DNA of 37,958 bases. Origin: an uncultured Spirochaetaceae bacterium (GTDB lineage: Bacteria > Spirochaetota > Spirochaetia > Treponematales > Treponemataceae). Of this stretch, positions 7,789 through 16,600 are shown piece by piece. The position numbers were made by a program, and so were the translations under genes. How positions within the stretch are numbered: position 1 is the stretch's first letter; every line of letters starts with the position of its first letter. The notes beneath the pieces were generated by a model, which was given only the letters and a program-made list of their open reading frames with translations, was not told where the DNA came from and searched no databases. The stretch covers positions 1-37,958 of the forward strand of contig CACYCX010000140.1 of assembly GCA_902772975.1 (NCBI GenBank). The letters are read 5' to 3'.

Positions 7789-9630
7789 ATGAAGAAGATT
7801 TTGCCTGCATTTTTGATATATCTTGGATTTGCTTCCATTGCCTGTTTTTGTTTTGGATTTTTTTCAGCTTACGTTCCGTCGATTGTTACAAACGGAATCG
7901 CTTCTTACAAAGTGCACGGCGCATTTTTATTTCTGTTTAAGTATATTCCTTCAATAACTTTTACGGCTTTCCTTTTAGGCTGCTCTCTTGGATTCGGTTC
8001 CCTTGATGAAGGCTCGGGAAGCAGGTTCTCGGCATCGATTTCTGCATTGTTCCAGCAGATAATGATATTTGCAATTGCGCTGACTTTTCTTCTTACGCTT
8101 ACCCGTCAGGTTTTAATTCCAATTTCAAGTTCAAATAAAACTGAAGCTGAACGTCGGCCTGCTCTTGTTGAAGAATGTCTTTCGCTCGGACAGCAGCATT
8201 TGAATATGGGTGAGCCTGTTCTTGCACAGCAATATGCCTCTCGCGTTCTTGCAATGGAGCCGGGAAACAGGGCGAGCGCTGAGCTTAAACGAAACGCAGA
8301 GCTTGCGGCAGAAGAGCTTGAAGGACAGAGAATAGAAAATGCAAAGCGTCTTGCGCTTGAGGAAATTGAAGCGGACCAGGCGCGTTATAAGGAAGATGAC
8401 ACAAAGCTTACGGTTTATGAGCTTCTCCAGAAATCAAAAGAGGCGTTTGACAAGGAAGATTATTTTGGAGCGCATTATTACGCTACCAGGGCTTCACGCC
8501 TTGCAGATCTGCGCGACACAAACAGGGAAGACGCAATCATTGCGGCAACAGAAGCGTGGAATAAGCTTATGCAGGCTCAGACGGAGATGTCCAGCGAAGA
8601 CAATCTGTTTTTCAGAAAAAAGCTTCAGGGATACAAGGAGCTTAATGCCGGAGACAATCTTGAGGCGTATTATATTTTCCGTTCACTTGAACTTCAGAAT
8701 CAGAAATATGCGCGGGATCCGGATGTCGTCCGTTATCTGGAAGAAGCAAGCCGCCGTGTAAAGGAAGATTATTTTTTTGTTGATGAAACTTACGATAAGA
8801 GCCGCTTTGAAGACGGGAACGATATTTATTTTTCTATCCGTCATCCTGACGGAAGTTATGATGTAATTACAATTCAGGGTGTGACGGAGGTTGAAGGAAA
8901 CGGCGGCCTTGTAAAATACCTCAGGGATTTAAAAATAAATTCATTTGACAAAACAGGTCAGTTCTTTCAGTCTGTTTCTGCGTCATATGCAAAAATGAGT
9001 GCGTTTGACACATCGAACCTGTCAAAGGAAGACAGGATAAAATTAGGAATTGATCTTCGCGGCGGAAAAAAATTAATAATTCCTTCCATCATGCTTTGCG
9101 CCGTAGACCGGGATAAGCAGAATGAACGGAGCGTTCCGGTTTATAAATTCAGGGGAAATTTTATTGGCGAGGAAAAGAATCAGACTTTCCTTGCAATGCC
9201 ATATGAGGATTTTTCTCTTGTAGTTAAGGCGTGTCATGGAACTGAATCAATGAATCCCTTTGCACTTCATAAAATGTCGCGCATTGCAAATCAATATGGT
9301 TTTTCACAGGAAGTTTTTGCCGAAGCGTCATTGTTCAAGATTTTTTATCCGTGCATCGTCCTGATTTCCCTTGTGTTCATTGCTTCTGTTGCATGGAATT
9401 ACAGATTGAAGGCAAATTCGATTTTTAAATTTGTGTGGATTTTCGTGCTGCCGATCTTAAATGTGATTTTCTATTTTATCGTGGAATTCTGTGAATACAT
9501 TATAAAGCTGTTCGATTATATTTTCCTTGCAGCGGCCGGAATTACCTGGGCGCTTTTTGTAGGAGCTGCAATTTATATTTTCATATTAATTGCAGTCTGC
9601 GTTGTGTTCCTTTCAAGAAAAGGTGACTAG
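7789..9630 (+). CDS. Membrane protein of unknown function with central helical repeat region
   Basis: A 613-residue protein with a good Shine-Dalgarno (AGGAGA). Hydrophobic helices lie near residues 5-28, 45-68 and 84-108, and again in the last ~100 residues. The large middle part begins with TPR-like helical sequence (about 120-330; pattern such as LSLGQQHLNMGEPVLAQQYASRVLAMEPGN), rich in Glu, Ala and Lys. A probably beta-rich stretch follows (about 330-500). A segment before the last helices (NQYGFSQEVFAEASLFKIFYP) resembles the equivalent place in the upstream partner (LLGFIEEKAFESWNQGYFSW). This suggests distant paralogy within the operon. Function is unknown. Confidence 0.78.
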   Translation: MKKILPAFLIYLGFASIACFCFGFFSAYVPSIVTNGIASYKVHGAFLFLFKYIPSITFTAFLLGCSLGFGSLDEGSGSRFSASISALFQQIMIFAIALTFLLTLTRQVLIPISSSNKTEAERRPALVEECLSLGQQHLNMGEPVLAQQYASRVLAMEPGNRASAELKRNAELAAEELEGQRIENAKRLALEEIEADQARYKEDDTKLTVYELLQKSKEAFDKEDYFGAHYYATRASRLADLRDTNREDAIIAATEAWNKLMQAQTEMSSEDNLFFRKKLQGYKELNAGDNLEAYYIFRSLELQNQKYARDPDVVRYLEEASRRVKEDYFFVDETYDKSRFEDGNDIYFSIRHPDGSYDVITIQGVTEVEGNGGLVKYLRDLKINSFDKTGQFFQSVSASYAKMSAFDTSNLSKEDRIKLGIDLRGGKKLIIPSIMLCAVDRDKQNERSVPVYKFRGNFIGEEKNQTFLAMPYEDFSLVVKACHGTESMNPFALHKMSRIANQYGFSQEVFAEASLFKIFYPCIVLISLVFIASVAWNYRLKANSIFKFVWIFVLPILNVIFYFIVEFCEYIIKLFDYIFLAAAGITWALFVGAAIYIFILIAVCVVFLSRKGD

Positions 9631-9664
9631 AGAAGCGCCTTGAAATCAGACTTGCAGCAAAAAA

Positions 9665-10948
9665 TCACTGCTGGTCGATACAGGTAATGTGGGCTCCCAA
9701 TCCCTTAAGCCGCGCCACAAGATTTTCGTAGCCGCGCTCAATCTGGTAAACATTGCTTATGACGCTTTCTCCCTGTGCAGAAAGAGCTGCAATTACCATT
9801 GCCATACCTGCGCGGACATCAGGAGAAACAAGCTTGTCGCCGTGAAGGACGCACGGACCTGAGACAACGGCGCGGTGCGGGTCGCACAAAGTAATGCGGG
9901 CGCCCATGCTTATAAGCTTGTCCACAAAGAACATTCTCGATTCAAACATTTTTTCAAAAATCAGGACGTTACCGTCAACCTGAGTTGCAACTACAGTCAT
10001 GATGCTTGTTAAATCCGGCGGAAATCCAGGCCACGGAGAATCGTCAATCTTTGGAATCATGCCGCCCAAATCCGTGTTTACCTTCATCTCCTGACCGATC
10101 GGAACCTCAAGCTGGTTTCCTGTGATTGTCCATCTGATGCCGAGCTTTCCGAACGCAATCCTTAAAGGACGCATGTCAGGCGGATTGATATTGTCGATTA
10201 TTACCGAGCCCTTTGTGGCGGCCGCAAGACCGATAAACGAACCGATTTCCATATAGTCAGGCCCGATTGTAAAATCAGTTCCGTGCAGTTTCTTTACGCC
10301 TTCGATTGTAAGAATATTTGAACCGGTTCCCGTAATTTTTGCGCCCATCGAATTGAGCATGTTGCACAAATCCTGAACATGCGGCTCGCTCGCTGCGTTT
10401 GTAATAGTCGTTTTGCCTTCCGCTAAAACCGCCGCCATAAGGGCGTTTTCAGTTGCAGTAACGGAAGCTTCGTCAAGGAATATGTCATCGCCAACAAGCT
10501 TGTTTGCAATAAAATCAAATTTACCGTCAATGTCAACTCTTGCTCCAAGCTCTGTCAGTGCAAGAAAGTGCGTATCAAGGCGGCGGCGTCCGATTACGTC
10601 TCCTCCCGGCGGCATCATGCTCGCCTTTCCGACACGCGCAATGAGAGGACCTGCAAACAAAATTGATGCGCGGATTTTTTTTGAAAGCTCAGCCGGAATT
10701 AAATTAGTCGTAACATTTTCTGCTTTTACAGACCAGACATGCTCTTCAATTTTTTTTACTGTTGCTCCGAGCGACTCAAGAATCTTGAACATTACGCCTG
10801 TGTCTTCAATTTCAGGAATGTTTCTGAGCGTAACCTCGTCGCCGGTAAGAAGTGTTGCCGCAATGCAGGGGAGGGCTGCGTTTTTATTTCCGCAGGCAGA
10901 AATTTTTCCTTTAATCGGAAATCCGCCTTCAATTAAATATTGCTTCAT
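9665..10948 (-). CDS. murA: UDP-N-acetylglucosamine 1-carboxyvinyltransferase with Asp at the catalytic Cys position
   Basis: MurA transfers enolpyruvate from PEP to UDP-GlcNAc, the first committed step of peptidoglycan synthesis, in the cytoplasm. The 427-residue length is normal. Visible motifs are the substrate lysine in CGNKNAALP (Lys22), the loop PPGGDVIGRRRLD (residues 113-125) and the general-base region PWPGFPPDLTS. The loop carries Asp117 where E. coli has Cys115, the residue alkylated by fosfomycin. The same Asp is known from Chlamydia, Mycobacterium and Borrelia, whose enzymes resist the drug. The gene has an AGGAGA Shine-Dalgarno and overlaps the end of pepT by four bases, so the two are co-transcribed. 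Confidence 0.95.
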   Translation of the reverse strand: MKQYLIEGGFPIKGKISACGNKNAALPCIAATLLTGDEVTLRNIPEIEDTGVMFKILESLGATVKKIEEHVWSVKAENVTTNLIPAELSKKIRASILFAGPLIARVGKASMMPPGGDVIGRRRLDTHFLALTELGARVDIDGKFDFIANKLVGDDIFLDEASVTATENALMAAVLAEGKTTITNAASEPHVQDLCNMLNSMGAKITGTGSNILTIEGVKKLHGTDFTIGPDYMEIGSFIGLAAATKGSVIIDNINPPDMRPLRIAFGKLGIRWTITGNQLEVPIGQEMKVNTDLGGMIPKIDDSPWPGFPPDLTSIMTVVATQVDGNVLIFEKMFESRMFFVDKLISMGARITLCDPHRAVVSGPCVLHGDKLVSPDVRAGMAMVIAALSAQGESVISNVYQIERGYENLVARLKGLGAHITCIDQQ

Positions 10949-12228
10949 GATTTTTTCTCCTGTTGGTTTGCCGTTATTTCTGCAATGTGAATTATTATGT
11001 CTGATGCTTTTCTCATCTGATCAAGCGATACCCATTCCCGTTGTGAATGATAATTATGCGCGCCTGTAAAAATATTCGGGCACGGAATTCCGAATTCAGT
11101 AAGTCGTGACCCATCCGTGCCGCCGCGTATCGGATTGAATATCGGAGTTACTTCCGCCTCTCTGTACGCTTTAATCAGGATGTCCTTTACATAAGGCGAT
11201 TCGTCAATTTTTTCGCGCATGTTAAGGTACTGCTGTTGATGGGTTACAGTGCACTTACCGTTGTACGAAAGCGCGGCGGCTTCGGCGAGGCGTTCTACAG
11301 TTGACTTGCGTTTCTCCATGCCCTCTTTTGTAAAATCGCGGAGAAACAGCGTAACTGTTGCTGCTTCCATTGAACCGTTAAATGACAATGGCGCATAAAA
11401 GCCGTCGTAGCCGTCTGTTGTTTCGGGACGCTCGCAATGCGGAAGAGATTGGATGAACGCCGAAGCCATTGAGATTGCGTTTACCATTTTGTTTTCTCGC
11501 GCGTTTCCGGTGTGGCTTGCCTTTCCGTAAAATACTATGTCTGACTTATATGCATTGAAGCATTCGTATTCAAGTTCGCCTTCGTGTCCGCCGTCAACTG
11601 TGTATGCGTACTTGGAAGAAATTTTTTCAAGCGGAACTTTGTCCATACCGTGCCCTGTTTCTTCATCAGGCGAAAATATTACTTCAATTTTTCCATGCTC
11701 AATTTCAGGATGCTGAATGAGATAGTGAAGTGAAGTTACGATTGCTGCGATTCCTGCCTTGTCGTCTCCGCCTAAAAGCGTAGTGCCGTCTGTCGTGATA
11801 ATCGTTTCTTTTTTTTCTGCTGAAATTGAAAGCGCCTTTATTTCTTCCGGATTAAGGACAATACCATTTTTTAATTCAATGATTTTTCCATCGTAATTTT
11901 TGATTATGTCCGGAGCTACATTTTTCCCGCTGACTTCTTCGACTGTATCCATGTGTGCAAGAAGACAGAATGGCGGAATGTTTTCTTTTCCTTTTGTGGC
12001 AGGAGTAAATGCGTAAATGTAGCAGCTGTCTGTAAGCTCTACTCCTGAAAATCCAAGTGAGTTCAATTCACCGCATAGTTTTTTTGCAAAATCCCACTGA
12101 CATTCCGTGGACGGTGTCTGACCTTTATCGGCTGCTTCCGAAGAACTTTGTGAATATATTTTTGCGTATCGGACAAAGCGGTCCAATAATTCGTTTTCTT
12201 CAATTGAATCTTTTTTAAGATAAATCAT
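10945..12228 (-). CDS. pepT: Peptidase T (tripeptide aminopeptidase, M20B)
   Basis: A cytoplasmic di-zinc aminopeptidase releasing N-terminal residues from tripeptides. About 427 residues. Conserved M20 features are LLAHMDTVEE (His metal ligand and Asp), LLGGDDKAGIAA (bridging Asp), FSPDEETGHGMD (general base and metal Glu), YTVDGGHEGELEYE and the C-terminal AHNYHSQREWV His ligand. The ATG at 12228 is chosen; an in-frame TTG three codons upstream is possible. Neither has a clear Shine-Dalgarno. A weak promoter (TTGTAA, 17 bases, TATTCT at 12239-12244) would leave a leader of only a few bases. It heads an operon with murA, which may link peptide recycling with wall synthesis, though this could be chance. 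Confidence 0.93.
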   Translation of the reverse strand: MIYLKKDSIEENELLDRFVRYAKIYSQSSSEAADKGQTPSTECQWDFAKKLCGELNSLGFSGVELTDSCYIYAFTPATKGKENIPPFCLLAHMDTVEEVSGKNVAPDIIKNYDGKIIELKNGIVLNPEEIKALSISAEKKETIITTDGTTLLGGDDKAGIAAIVTSLHYLIQHPEIEHGKIEVIFSPDEETGHGMDKVPLEKISSKYAYTVDGGHEGELEYECFNAYKSDIVFYGKASHTGNARENKMVNAISMASAFIQSLPHCERPETTDGYDGFYAPLSFNGSMEAATVTLFLRDFTKEGMEKRKSTVERLAEAAALSYNGKCTVTHQQQYLNMREKIDESPYVKDILIKAYREAEVTPIFNPIRGGTDGSRLTEFGIPCPNIFTGAHNYHSQREWVSLDQMRKASDIIIHIAEITANQQEKKS

Positions 12229-12317
12229 TTCATTCAATAGAATACGCTTTTTTTCGCATATTTACAACAGGCATTGAATTGAAACGGAGCGCGCCATTTG
12301 GCAATTGTTGACAAGCG

Positions 12318-12326
12318 TGTTATAAT
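12318..12326 (+). promoter_or_regulatory. Extended -10 promoter of the threonine-synthase-like gene, leaderless type
   Basis: TGT-TATAAT, then GAAAGT, then the ATG at 12333. The six-base gap puts the expected transcription start on the A of the ATG. No Shine-Dalgarno is present. Confidence 0.65.
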
Positions 12327-12332
12327 GAAAGT

Positions 12333-13643
12333 ATGCGATTTACAAGTACAAGAGATAAAAGTGTTGATAAAAATTTTTTACAGGTAATAATTGACTGTAT
12401 GCCAGAAGACGGCGGGCTTTATGTTCCTGACGGAAATGCTGACCTCCGCCGCTGGATTTTATATACAAACGAAAAGACAACATTTTCTTCAATTGCCGGA
12501 GCCCTTACGAGTGCCTGCATTAATGATGAATACAGCCCGATAATTTGTGAAACGATAGCAACGCGCGCTTTCCCGTTTGAGCCTGCCATCAAAAAACTTG
12601 ACGAGAATCTTTATGCGCTCGAGCTTTTTCACGGACCGACCGGAAGCCATCGTGATTTTGGCGTTTCGTATCTTACTTCCTGTCTTGAAACGATTTTGCA
12701 GATGGAAAATAAAAAGGCTATTTTTGTTGACGTTACGACAGGTGAGCACGGCGCAATCCTTACAGAGCAGCTTCGGGATAAAAAGAATCTGAGGTCGGTC
12801 CTTCTTTATCCAAAGGGACGCGTTTCTGGAATAAGCGAAAGTGATTTTATCTGGAACGGCGGAAATGTTTATCCCGTTGAAATTGACGGAGACGAAAATC
12901 AGTGCCACGAAATTGTTCGCGAAATTTTTGGTGACAGAAAGCTTGTTGAAAAATATAACCTTACTGTAGCAAATACTTCCAATATAGGCCGGCTTTTACC
13001 TCAGGCTTTCTTCTATACTTTTGCATTTTCAAGATTGAAGGATAAGGTGTACGGTGATATTTATTACGCGCTTCCGCCGGGAAATTACAGTAACCTTGTG
13101 GCTGGCCTTTACAGCTGGCGCCTTTCACTTCCGGTAAGCGGCTTTATAGTTCCTGCAACTCAGGCGCTTACTGCAGATCCGCTCGGACAGGCGGAAATCG
13201 TAGATGCCGTTGTACCATATGAGGAGCGCCGCTTTGCAGACCCGGCTGATCCGTCAAACCTTGAGCGGCTTGAAGATTTCTTTGCAGATTATTCAGAGAT
13301 GATGAAGAGCTTTGTCTATACGGCTAAGGTTACGGAAGAAGCTGCTGAAGCTGCTGCAAAGGAGCTGTATAAAAAATACGGCCTGTATGCAGACCGGTCT
13401 ACTGCAAGGGCATATGCCGCGTACCTTTCACAACAGGAGCTTTCTGACGAGGAGGGCGGCGCGACGGTTCTTGTTATGCGTGACCATCCTGCGTATTCAG
13501 CTGATTTTATAAAGCATGTTATCGGCGAATCTATTGAGATTCCGCAGTTCGTTAAAAAAATAAAAACTCCTGTACCGCTTGACAAGCCTCTTGTAAGCGA
13601 TAAAGCAGGAGTTCAGAAAATCATCGAGTCTATTTCTTTTTAG
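12333..13643 (+). CDS. Threonine synthase-like protein without the PLP lysine
   Basis: The 436-residue protein aligns throughout with threonine synthase (ThrC), the PLP enzyme turning O-phosphohomoserine into threonine. Recognisable segments are GGLYVPDG near the N-terminus, LELFHGPT (near 97-103), YPKGRVSGIS, NTSNIGRLLPQ and LPPGNYSNLVAG. The catalytic motif, usually AFKDFG, reads SHRDFG here, with Arg107 (codon CGT) where E. coli ThrC has Lys107. The phosphate-contact motif TSGDTGA is also altered, to TTGEHGA. A Schiff base with PLP at this position is impossible, so ordinary threonine synthase activity is unlikely. The reading frame is otherwise intact, suggesting selection for another role. 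The gene is monocistronic, and its stop overlaps the convergent GH13-like gene by 14 bases. Confidence 0.85.
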   Translation: MRFTSTRDKSVDKNFLQVIIDCMPEDGGLYVPDGNADLRRWILYTNEKTTFSSIAGALTSACINDEYSPIICETIATRAFPFEPAIKKLDENLYALELFHGPTGSHRDFGVSYLTSCLETILQMENKKAIFVDVTTGEHGAILTEQLRDKKNLRSVLLYPKGRVSGISESDFIWNGGNVYPVEIDGDENQCHEIVREIFGDRKLVEKYNLTVANTSNIGRLLPQAFFYTFAFSRLKDKVYGDIYYALPPGNYSNLVAGLYSWRLSLPVSGFIVPATQALTADPLGQAEIVDAVVPYEERRFADPADPSNLERLEDFFADYSEMMKSFVYTAKVTEEAAEAAAKELYKKYGLYADRSTARAYAAYLSQQELSDEEGGATVLVMRDHPAYSADFIKHVIGESIEIPQFVKKIKTPVPLDKPLVSDKAGVQKIIESISF

Positions 13644-16600
13644 ATTTAGGCTTTGATGATTTTGTGGCGGCAGGCTTTTCAGTCTTTGCCGCTTTTTTTG
13701 TTTTGTCTGTGCCTGATGCCTTTTTTGCTTCTGCCTTTTTAACAGGCTTTTTTGGTGCAAACGGTTTTATAAAATCAGCGCACTTGTATTCAGCCTTGTC
13801 CTTTGCTTTTGCAAGGAGCTGATAGAAAGCGAGCGCGCCTTCTGCACTTGCCCCTGTAGCGCCGGCTTTTGAAAGCAGCATGTTAACCGCAACATAGTAA
13901 AGCGCGGAATCTGCCTTTTCCTTGTTAAACCATTTTATTCCGTCAAAGTAATTTGCGCCCGAAAGCATGTACGCATAGGGGCTTTCGCATATAAGTGACA
14001 GAACCTCGTATGCAGATTTTTTTGCTTTTGCAGAATCTGTGGCAAGACGGGCGCATTGTAAAAGCGCAAAGCTTCGCTCGAGGATTCCGCGCTGATTCTG
14101 GATTTGTATTCCGGCGCTCTGCATGTATTCGGTAAACTTTCTTGCAAGCGACCATGTAAATGCATTTGAAGGCTCATCTAGCGCGAGTGCGGCCGCCGTT
14201 ACTGCGATGCATTCAGCTGCCTGTAAGCCCTGCTTGATTCCCGCATAAATAAAGTTTTCCTGATTGCCTGCTTTTGCCGCTTTTTTAAGAAGCTCAGAAA
14301 TGTCAGGCATTTTTTCTTCTTTTTCAAGCGGCTCCAGCTCCTTGAAAAGCTCAGGTGTTTTTTCGCGCTTTTTCTTTTTATCTTCGTCATCTGATTTTTT
14401 CTTTCCGGCCTGATAGATTAAAGCGGCGGCGGCAAAAGTTTTGCGGAATTTTTCAAAGCGCTTTTCGGCATCGGTCTTTTCAGTTTCAGCAAAATCGCTT
14501 GCTGTCTTATAGAACGCAATTCCTTTTTCTTTTGCAGAATCAGAAAGCTTTTTAATTTCTTCCTTTGTTTCTTCTTCAAAAAGCTTTTTGCTTTCAAGAA
14601 TAAATTCAGGAGTTATGAATTCACTTAATGCGGCATAAAGCTTCTTGTAATGAATTTCCTGCCATTCAACTTCAAGGTCGTAGCAGCCGCGTCCCTGCAA
14701 TGTGTCGCAGAGCGTACTCCATTTTTTGTCGGCCGTATCGCTTACCTGCTGGATGTCCATCATTACCTGATATTCAAATCCGTTGAGGCTTATAAAAAGT
14801 CCACCCTCGCAGATTTTCCTGCACTGACGAACATACCACAAGCCTGAATGATGCTCTCGGAAAATAAGGTACTTGTCATCCTCGCCGGAAAGTCCGAGAC
14901 CTTCTGCAATGCTTCTTGTGTACATCGTGATGTCTTTTTCGCCGCTTCCGGTTTTTACGGCATATTCACATGACTGCTTGATCCAGCCTGACGCGCGCTC
15001 ATACTTGTTGTTGTAGAATACAACGGCACGCTCATCGCCGCACTTGTTTGAATATGCAAAAATATTTTCGTTTACGCGGCCGTTATCCCAGACATCGTAG
15101 AACAAAAAGTCTTCCACGCCTGCAAAAAGATATCGCTTTTTCATAAGCGGGAAAATATCGTGCTGATGCCTGTAGAATAAATCCATGTCCGGCTTTTCAT
15201 CCCTGTAGGCGCGCGTATATTCCATTCCGTATTTTTCTTCAAAGCCCTCAATCTGACCGTGTCCGAACATCGGAAGTCCCGGCATCGTAATCATCAGCGT
15301 GCACACGCCGAAATATTTGTCGCCTTTACCGAACTGCGCCACCGCGGTCTCTTCATCAGGATTGTTCATGAAGTTTACGTACCGCTTCAAAACCTGCGGA
15401 TCAAATTTAATCGTGTTCTTAACGGTGTCGCGGTATTTCTGGTTCTCTTCTTTTTTGAGCATGTTCATGAACGCGGAATTGTAAACGCGGTGCATTCCGA
15501 GCGTGCGCACGAAATATCCTTCCATCATCCAGAACGCCTCTGCCAGAAGCAGCGTGTCCGGGACTTCGCGTGCAACCCTGTCTACAACCTCGCGCCAGAA
15601 TTCATTCGGAATCGCGTCGTTAAACTGCTGCGTAGAAAGACCGGTCTCGCTGCGTGTCGCGATATCTCCACCGTGACCCGGTTCCGGATACCAGAGGCGG
15701 CGTATATGCTTTTTTGCAAGAACCATCGCCGCGTCAAATCTGATAATCGGAAAGTTTTGTGCAACATGAAGGATTTCCTGAATGACTGCTTCACGCGCTT
15801 CGGGATTTAAAAAGTCAATCTGCGCCGTATCGTTCCACGGCATTCCCGTACCGTCGTTTCCGTGGTAGATATAGCGCGTGTCTCCGGTATAATTATCAAC
15901 GCGCTTAAAAACAACTGCGCAGTCATTCTTTGAATAATAATGGTCTTCAAGATAAACACTGACGCGGCTGTCGTGCGAAAGATTTTCGCCATTGTATGAA
16001 TACTGCGGGAAAGGATTGTCACGCCGCTGTACGAACAGGTCAGGCTTTTCTACAACCCAGCGCGCGTCCATTCCCGTGTGGTTTGGAACCATGTCGCTTG
16101 CAAGCCTGATGCCGCGCTTCCATAAGCGGCTCCGTAAATTATCAAGAGCTTCCCATCCGCCGAGATTTCCTGCGATGTTGTAATCCATCAAGCTGTAAGC
16201 GCTTGCAGCTGCTTCCGGGTTTCCGCAAATCTGCTTGATTCTCTTTGAAGCGTTGCTGCGTTCCCAAAGCCCGATAAGCCAGAGGCCCGTAAAGCCTTCA
16301 TCGCGTAATGCGTCAAGTTCTTCGTCTGGAATCTGGTCGAGCCGTTCAATCGGGCGGCCGTATTTTTTTGTAAGCTGGTAAAGCCATACGAGAACTGTTT
16401 TTGCCATAAGCACAACCTTTGGCATCCAGTCTTTATCCGGGCTGAAGCGCTCGTATTCGTTCATCAGGTTTTCAAAGCTGTAAGGCTGCATGTCAGGACT
16501 TCCGCCGTTTGTAGGGTGCCAGGCCGCCTTTTCTTCTTCAGAAATTGTGTCCAGACCGGCAAGCAGTCTTTTTGAAAATAATTCGCCGATAAGGTAAAGC

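Noticed and set aside
10413-11069. Long plus-strand frame opposite murA
   Set aside because: It is the antisense shadow of a well-conserved gene, with no start signals of its own. The same holds for frames opposite PfkB (1083-1586), the ATPase (3961-4587) and the GH13-like gene (15259-15810).
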